A DNA stretch of 64,000 bases, taken from the NCBI RefSeq assembly GCF_963678635.1, contig NC_087063.1:31878599-31942598 (forward strand), read 5' to 3'. This document shows positions 37,501 to 46,500 of this stretch, in pieces. The translations under genes and the position numbers were made by a program. Position 1 is the stretch's first letter. The number at the start of each line of letters is the position of its first letter. The notes beneath the pieces were generated by a model that worked only from the letters and a program-made list of their open reading frames with translations, did no database searches and was not told where the DNA came from. The DNA is from Symsagittifera roscoffensis (Eukaryota > Xenacoelomorpha > Acoela > Convolutidae).

Positions 37501-40500
37501 CGACATTTTTTTGTGTTTTTAAGAAAACCTTTTTTTCCAAGGAAGCACTAAATTAAACATTGAATATAATTTTTTTATTAAGACTCAAATTTGCTTGGCC
37601 TTAAGTCTAAATCAAGTGATTTTTTTAAACAAGCCTTGCTCGATTGCTTCACTCACAAAACTTTCACTGAACTGCAAATCAAACCTTTTGAAGTAATTTT
37701 TCGGCAAACTGGGACAATTTTTAATAATATCGTTTGATTAGTGAATGAAGGTGCTTTGTTTTGGTATATCACTCGACCCAGTTTTGATGATTTGTGGTCC
37801 CTGGTTTCGCGTGGAAAAAAACTGAATCACAACAAAATACAAAGTCCCTGCCCATTTTCAATCCATTTTCGTTTTAGGGCTAAGTAGTTGTGCAAGTTTT
37901 GAATATAACTAAATTAAATTCAAAGTTTTTGAAAGATTTGCTTACAAATTTCTGAGTATAATTTTCTGAGCGCAACCTGAAAAAAATGAACTGCAACTGG
38001 TTTTTGTAAACTTTTCATCGGTTTTGATCAAAATTGGCTTTAGGGCAGCTTGCTGGGCTAAATTATATTTTTGCAATTATCTATGAGTTTCAAAACGTAA
38101 GCATGACTAACTCGAGCGCGACAAATTCATCAGAACTTTAAAATGCTAATGTCATTTTCGCAAAGTTAATGTACTTTCAAATAATTTGTATTAAAAGTGT
38201 TCCTTGCTAGGGAACGATGTTTTTCGTTACTTGGTATTTTTTGAAGGTTATAGTTAAAGTTTATTTCTTTTTCTCAAAACTGCTCATATATAGAGACAAT
38301 TAGAGTCCTTCATTAAAAAAACAGTTTTCACTGTTTGTATCTAGCAAAATTTAAATTATCCCTAATGAAATTCCATGGGTAATAAATCGACTATAATGGA
38401 TTTCATGGTGTCTCCAAAAAAATCTAAAATAGTCGACTATAATGGATTATCAATCGATTATAAAACAAATAAAGTGGAAACCAATTCAACCCATTATAAT
38501 GGAATATAATTGGTTATGATGGATCATAATGGATTATTAAAAATTCAAATGGTTATAATAGATTTTATGAGTAAAAACCTAGATTTTCCAAAAACTTGGA
38601 ATAAATATTCAAAGCTGGAACAGTGCAATTGATAAATAGTGTTTTGATTTGGGCTTCGGCAAAAAAATATTTTGTTTTCTGCTTGTCTTTTTTCGCGACT
38701 TGTCACCCCTCCCCCTAAAATCATACACTAATTTCCACCAGTCTTACTTTTTTTTACCATCACCTCCCCTCCCCCACTTTATCCCATATTTTCCTTAGCC
38801 AAAAAAAATACGTAAAAAATACCGTAAACGCATGCCCCTACCCTAGCCCCCTCCCACATACACACCTTTATTCCCCTAAGGACTTTTAGGCCCCCCATAC
38901 TTACGGGGGGGTGTCAAGTAGTTGTGGGAGGGAGAGGGTGGACGTGGGGATAGGGTAGTTGGGGGGGGGGGGGTGGTTAGGTGGGGGTAGGTTGATAGGC
39001 GGAGGTGGCGTAGGTAGGTGGCCAGATAAGTATGGGAGGTGTATTTTTCGGCGTGTTCAACTTGGTTGTTCAAATTGAGAAGACCTGTGCTTAAAATGTG
39101 AGGGACATGGTTTTGCAAAAATTAATAAAATGCGAGTTGGTTTAGAAATCGAGTAGGCTGAGTGAGTAATGCAGAAAAAGCTGCAAATTTTGCGGAAAAT
39201 TTGGAAGAAATTTATAAAGATTATAAGTTATAACCAATTAGAGTCAATTATAATGGATTTTAAATGGATTACAATCGATTTAATTTCTCTAAAAACAATG
39301 GAAATTAATGAATTGTAATGGGTCCCAAACTGTGATTATAATCAATTATAATGGCATTATTTTTGACCACGAAAATCGATTTCAATCGATTAATATTCTT
39401 GGAGCTTCACTGCGGGTAATTACAGTCTCCATATTTTTTGTCTTAGATAAACCCATTTTGATTTAGAAAAAAAAACAATTTCAAAGACTCCATTTGTGTT
39501 TACTTTAATTTTTTTTGTCTGACACTGAACCGTTTTATTCTGCAATTTAGCTAATTGTTCAACTAGGAACCTAAGTCGACGTACGTCTGCGATTGATTTT
39601 TTGTCTTTGACTGTTGCGCCAATGTTAATTTCGCGTCCGAAAGTTCTAGGCCTTTATAGACACAAACAAAGACTGAAAATATCGTATTATGGTCGCTTAG
39701 TCGCGACATGTTCGAAAATTATGTCGCGACATAGTCCAAAAAATAGTCGAGACAGATTTCTAAATTTAGCAATTGAAGCTTAAAACATGAATCAGAGGCT
39801 AATATGCTTGAATTTATTGGTCTCTTCTGATGTAATGATGTAATACGTAATGCGACAACTCCCGATATAAAACAACAAACAATAAAAAACAACTCGCATA
39901 AAAAGACAATTCGTGTTGCGAGATTGCCAACACAGGGTAGGATTTAGATTACAGTTTACGTTTATGTTGAACAAAAAGCATTGTCAAACCTTAGTTATAT
40001 TTCTATCTTTGAAATGTAGACAATAGCTGGGTTGAGGCATCGGAAGACGATGTTGACAGGGACAGGGATGAAGGGCTCACTTCTTTAGACAGCGAACCAC
40101 CAGTTCAGATCAGCGAGTAAGTAAATAAACTTTCCGTAAGGAGGAATGCGTCATTGAGGAAAGTTATATCAGCCAATAAGTGCTCAGTATAAAAATTTGA
40201 AAAAAGAGTCAAAGCTTGAGCGATCTTAAGGTTTTGATTGACTGGAAACTTTCATAAAGTTTCAGTTATTGTTCTGAAATGATTTGGTATGAGCCTAAGT
40301 GGTATGAACAGAAGGTGGGCACGCAAAACCACGATACAAGAAACCCAAACATTTTGGGTCTATTTGTTGCAAAGGCCAATTAAATTTTCATCTTGGGTTA
40401 TGGGTGTTTCAACTCTTACAATACACAGAGACGGAAGTTTATGCTGTCTTTTAATTTCAGTCAGGATGCGGATCCCAAGAGAAACGAAGCTGGGTGGATT

Positions 40501-43500
40501 CATGGGAAAAGGCGAGGCGGGTAAGTTTTTTTTTATACAAAAGTAAAAAAAAATAATAATCATAAGGCAGTTTATCCACGAACAAAATGATCAAATTATG
40601 AGCTGTTTGGCCTTTTACGGACAACAGCTCTTTTTCCCTTGAAAACTTCCTGCAGTAAGTTTTTTGGCGCCGGCTTGTTTATCCCCAGCAGCTCAAAACT
40701 TTATTTATCTGCTTCAATTGAAAGAAACTCCAATTGGCTCAACGGACTTTAAAGCTCAACAGACGTTTTTTTTTCCGTTTTTCCCCCGATTTTTCGATGT
40801 CTTCTATCATTTTACGCTTCGCTTCTGATTAATTAGTGTCATGAATCGGAATTTCTATTTTTTCATGCAAACAACTTGTCTGGCAATTTCACAGAATCCT
40901 GTCATAATTTTTGTTTCTAATCAATTTGAGTTGATTCTGCCCAATTGTATTATTTGTATAACTGATTCTGCGTAATTGATTCTGCCCCTTTGTTTTATTT
41001 TAAGATATCCATTTTTGGTGACGGACCCTTCAAATTTTATAAATGCGCCTTGCAAATATATACTAATTTTGAGGGGGGAGTGCCCGCCAAAAAAAACGCG
41101 ATTTTTCGGTCAACATTTTCCAAAAAGTGCCTTAAGACGCCCTTTTTGGCCTGCTTTTCAAATTTTAAGAGCTCGGGCAATCAATTTGGTCGACCTAAAA
41201 TGTCGATAATAATTTCGAATTATTTTTAAAAGTCCGCTCCCTTCGAGAAAATCCTAGATCTGCCCCTGACACTATGAACATCCTGTGCTTCTTGCACGAT
41301 AACCAGCTATCCTTGTTTTTTCTGTTTTTTTTTGCATGAAGAAGGTTGAGTTTAATGAGTACCCTCCAATAACTTACTACTCTATGAGCAGATTCTGTGA
41401 TTTAAAAAGCTGAAGTATGCATTTAAGAAAGTTTGAATAGACATATGGTTTCACGGCTTAAGCTCAAACTAAGCGCATATCTTTCTTGTATATCCACAAT
41501 AAAAAAAGGGAATGGTTCCAACAATCAAATTTTTCTAAAATACCATTTTATTTGATTTCCAACGATTACTTCACATAGTAAATTTTTTGTGTTGTAGATT
41601 ACTTAATTTTTTTTATCCAACTTTCGAACAAAATGACGAAAAATTTACGCTGGGGGGAAGGGGGTTGGTTTTTTTTATTCATTCAATTTTCCTGAGTAAG
41701 AGTTTTTGACGGTTAATTTTGTATATCATCTGAAAAATATGGCTGTTCGAAGCTCTCATGTAAAAAATTAAACCTATGATTTTTTTTCATATATTTATGG
41801 GCGTTTGAAAATTGCTTATTTGGTCAATTTGGGATAATGAACGCGAGATATACATCGATTCGAAATGAGGCATGTCATTTGATCTTATAATTAGGATGCA
41901 ATACGCTAAAAGAGTCACTTTGTTCTTTACAGTATTTTTGGGACAACAAAATGAAGAAAAATGTTTACAAAATCTTAAACTTCGAAAAAAATCTTAAAAA
42001 AACTTTGAAAAAAATCTTAAACTTTGAAAGATGACCTAAAAGTACAAAAGGAACATTCAGGTCTTCATCTTGAAATACCAGCAATCTTGATTTATTTTGC
42101 ATTGACTATTTTTGTTTCGCAAGTGATGCAAAACTCCACTTTGCACCTGTGTTTGATTTCGAAATAAAATATTAACTTCTCGGATTTGAAAAATGACAGA
42201 TTTAGTTCATGGCAGAACAATATCATGGGTGCTGTTGGAAAAAGGGAAATGGAGGAAATGAAAAGGAATGATCAATTTAGAAATGAACAACCGAAGAGAA
42301 ACGAAGCAGGCTTGATCCATGGCAGGAAAAGAAGCGAGTTAGTGTTAATTCCATGTTTCAAGAAAAATATAAAATTGCTTAGCTTTTTAGTAGCTAGTTT
42401 GGTCTTTGGCTTAGATTCAGAGAAAAAAAAATTCCAAAAGATATTCACTGATTAATTTTTTCTAAAGCGAGTAAAAATTTTTATAGCAAATGTCCTTTAT
42501 AAGTTCAAATAAAAATTCAAAAATTTACCGGATTTTATAAATCGGGTCTGCATGAAAAGGAAAATTTAAGAACTCAAATGTAATGGTTGATTTAGAAATG
42601 AACTGCCAAAGAGAAACCATGCAGGTTGGATCCACAAGACAGCAAGGCGGTAAGTGATAGAGCCTCTAGTTTTGCTTCAGAAAATAAAAAGCTAAAAATT
42701 CACAAGAATTTTTTACTAATTAGTTTTTGTTTTAGAGCGATTTTTCATAAATAACTGTCATTCATAACTTCATATAAATGGACCTGCTTTATTGAGTCTA
42801 AAAAGGTCAAAAAACTTTATCGGACATTATAAATCGTGCCTGTGAAAAGAGTGAAATGGAGTAATTTAAATAAAATGTTCGATTTAGACATCGGCCGCCG
42901 AAGAGAAACGGAGCTGGTCTGATCTATGGCACGAAAAAAGCGGGTAAGTGTTACTACCATATTCTACCATAAAAAATCTTTGGCATTTCAAAAGCTAAGT
43001 TTTACTCTAATTTATTTCAAAAAAAAATGTTGGAGTAAAACCTAGCTCTTGAAATGCCAAATATATTTTTGGTAGAATATGGTAGCAACACTTACCCGCT
43101 TTTTTGCCATAGATCGCACCAGCTCCGTTGTTTTTCTTTTCGCTCCAGAAATAAAACTGCAAAACACATACTGACGGTTATTCTAAAACTGAATTTGATT
43201 TTTAACTGATTCATAATTGAATCAAGTCAATTCAGTAGGCTTTCAATAAGAGTAAGTAGGTAAATGGAGATCGTGATCATGGTTTCTGTGGTAACAAGAC
43301 CACACTGAACTGAAACCAATTAATCAATAAATAAATCAAACACCGAAGAGAAGGTTATCCGGTTGGATATAAAAGGAGAAAAGAAGCGCGAAATTTTCAA
43401 TCAAAAGAGTTTTCTGAATGATATTAAAAATTCCGTCAAATATTGCTAGTTAAAAAGTCGAAAATTGTTCGAAGAAAAAAAACCCACCCGAGCACAAATA

Positions 43501-46500
43501 TTCCGTTACTTTCGTATCGAAAGTCGGAACAAAAATAAAATATCGCTAAATATATAATGGCTGGTTCCCTAAAAATGTATCAAAGATTTTTTAAATGTTA
43601 GCCATAACTTGAAATCATTCAAAACATTTATAATTAGTTCAATGCTGAACTGGATTAATTATAACAATGCTGAAATAACAATGGTGAAATAGAGATTATA
43701 ATATTGTACTCGGCGGCATGCAAAAACACGGAGAGCGATTTTCAATCATGTTTAGTGTCCGAAGTGCGTTTTCTTTTTTTAAGAGCTCATCCCAACCTAT
43801 TTGAAGAGATGGAGGCTGATACGAAAAGAGGAGGTGGACTGCTTGGCGAGCTGAAAAGATCTGAAGCAGCTTTGGGTGAAATGACACGAGAAGGGTAAAA
43901 TAAACAGTTTGAGTTTCTCTTTTGAACTTAAGCTGAATTTCATATACAGCCCTGAACTATTTTTAAACAAGATAATCGATTTTCTTGAATCATTTAACCA
44001 TTAGAATGGATTGTAAGGGAATCACATACACAGACACTTCTAACGACCCCTTCCATCCCCACACCCCTTCTACTTGCCACATTACTTTTTACACGCCTAT
44101 GACTTTGCCATCCCCAAGATTTTAGCCCCTTTCCCACACAGTGAGAGGAAAGGTGGATGGAAAAGGCGCAAGATGAGTTAAACTTTGGAGAAGGGGAAAA
44201 TTGATTGTGTGTTATGTTCAGTAACCAGGGTCCGACCTCCCTCCCCTGCGGAGAGAAGGAGGGGGGAGGGGTTGGCATTAGAGAGGGCAATAAACATACG
44301 AGGGAAAATGAGACAACGAGGGACCTAAATTGAATAAAGCAGGGTGTAGGAAAGGGTTAACAAAAACTTAGATTGGATTTTGAGGGACTTTATTTCATTG
44401 TTTCAAAGTATTCAACAACCAATTAACCTATTATAATCGTTGATAATCCATATTTGGCTTCTATCTAATTTATTGTTTTTTTTTCTTCGTAAAATCCTTG
44501 CAAATACGTTTTTTTCTATGAATATGAAATTCTAGCTCTACTTTTTGATGCATCCTCATGTTCAACCCCGCTTATCGATTCCCCCAATGTTCGGCATCGC
44601 CCACCATATACACAGACACTTCTCACAACCCCTTCCATCCCCACACCCCTTGTACTTGCCACATTACTTTTTACACGCCTTTTACTTTGCCATCCCCAAG
44701 ATTTTAGCATCTTTCCCACATAGTGAGAGGAAAGGTGAATGGAAAAGGTCCAAGTTGAGTTAAACTTTGGAGAAGGTGAAAATTGGAAAATTGATTGTGT
44801 GTTATGTTCAGTAACCAGGGTCCGACCCCCCTCCCCAGCGGAGAGAAAGAGGGGGGAGGGATTGGCATTAGAGAGGGCGATAAACATACGAGGGAACAGA
44901 AGGACCTAAATTGAATAAAGCAGGGTGTAGGAAAAGGTTAGCGAAACTTAGAATGGATTGTAGGGGATTTTCATTCGATTATTTCACGTTATTTATAAAC
45001 TAATTAATCCATTATAAGCGATGATAACCCATATTTGGCTTCTAGCTAAGTGATTGTTTTTTTCTTCATGATATCTTTGACATTGACTTTTTATATAAAT
45101 ATGAAATTTTTGCTCTATTTTTTGCTACACCTTCATGCTCAACCCGTTTATCATTTCCCCCAATGTTCGGCATCGCCCACCACATACACAGACACTTCTA
45201 ACGACACCTTCCATCCCCACACCCCTTCTACTTGCCACATTGCTTTTCACCCGCATTTTACTTTGACATCCTTGAGATTTTAGCCCCTTTCCCACATAGT
45301 GAGAGGAGAGGTGGATGGAAAACGTGCAAGGGGAGTTAAACTTTGGAGAAGGGGAAAATTGGTTGCGTGTTACGTTCAGTAACCAGGGTTCGACCCCCTC
45401 CCCTGCGGAGAGAAAGATGGGGGAGGGGTTGGCGTTAAAGAAGGCAATAAACATATGAGATATGAGGGGTTTGAGACAACGAGGCGCATAAATTAAACAA
45501 GGCATGCTGCACGAAAAAATCAGCAAAACTTGAAAGAAAAAAAAGTCTAAGAAAAAGTTGTCGAAGGAAAAACTGAGCTAAAATAGGTCTCATATCTCTC
45601 AAAGAAGTCTCAGAAAAGTGTAGAACTCAAATCAATTGTAAAATTTTGAAAATAGTGCACTGTATTAGGAATATTTGGACAAATTTTAGAGAGGAAAACT
45701 AATCATTGTTTATTGTAAGCGTTTATAATCAATTAAAATTGGTTGTTTTGATACTTCATTCCGTTTTATACGATTATAATTGATTCTTTTTGGCTTTGTG
45801 GTTCTGAAAATAAAAATTCAATATAATCGATTAGTATCCATGAAGTTCCACTGCGTGGTGGTTCATTCAACTTCTCATCAATGTTTTCAAAACTCAATTT
45901 TGGTAAATTAGACAGAAGTGTGGAAATCAAGACTATAAATTGAAAAAAAAAATGCGTTTTTGTTGAACACAAAATCGAACACACTATATTGCATTTTTTT
46001 AAGAGTCCATCCCAAACTATTTGATGAAATGGAGGCTGATGCAAAAAGAGGAGGTGGTCTGCTTGGCGACCTGAAACGATCTGAAGGAGCTTTGGGTGAA
46101 ATGAAACGTGACGGGTAAAATATACAATTTGGTTTTTTCTTTTATCTTAGAACAAAAATTCATAGACACTCGCAGTTTTTCCCACATAGTGAGAGGAGAG
46201 GTGGATGGAAAAGGTGCAAGGGGAGTTAAACTTTGGAGCAGGGGAAAATTGGTTGTGTGTTATGTTCAGTAACCAGGGTTCGACCCCTTCCCCTGCGAAG
46301 AGAAAGAGGGGGGAGGGGTTGGCGTTAAAGAGGGCAATAAACATATGAGATGTGAGGGATCTGAGACAGCGAGGCACATAATTTGAGCAAGGCATGCTGC
46401 ACGAAAAAATCAGCAAAACTTGAAAGAAAAAAAGTTAAAGAAAAAGTTGTCGAAGGAAAAACTGAGCTAAAGTAGGTCTCATATCTTTCAAAGAAATCTC

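Noticed and set aside
38876-39118. Pro/Thr/Ser-rich minus-strand frame
   Set aside because: It is low complexity and arises from the C/G-rich tract.
42186-42455. Single-exon 89-codon gene across exon 4
   Set aside because: Only the 57-nt segment bounded by splice sites matches the peptide pattern; the rest is intron-like and AT-rich.
43994-46416. Minus-strand frames in the 580-bp intronic repeats (44516-44887, 45125-45526, 46147-46416)
   Set aside because: They follow repeat copies, differ by frameshifts and have no recognisable domain.
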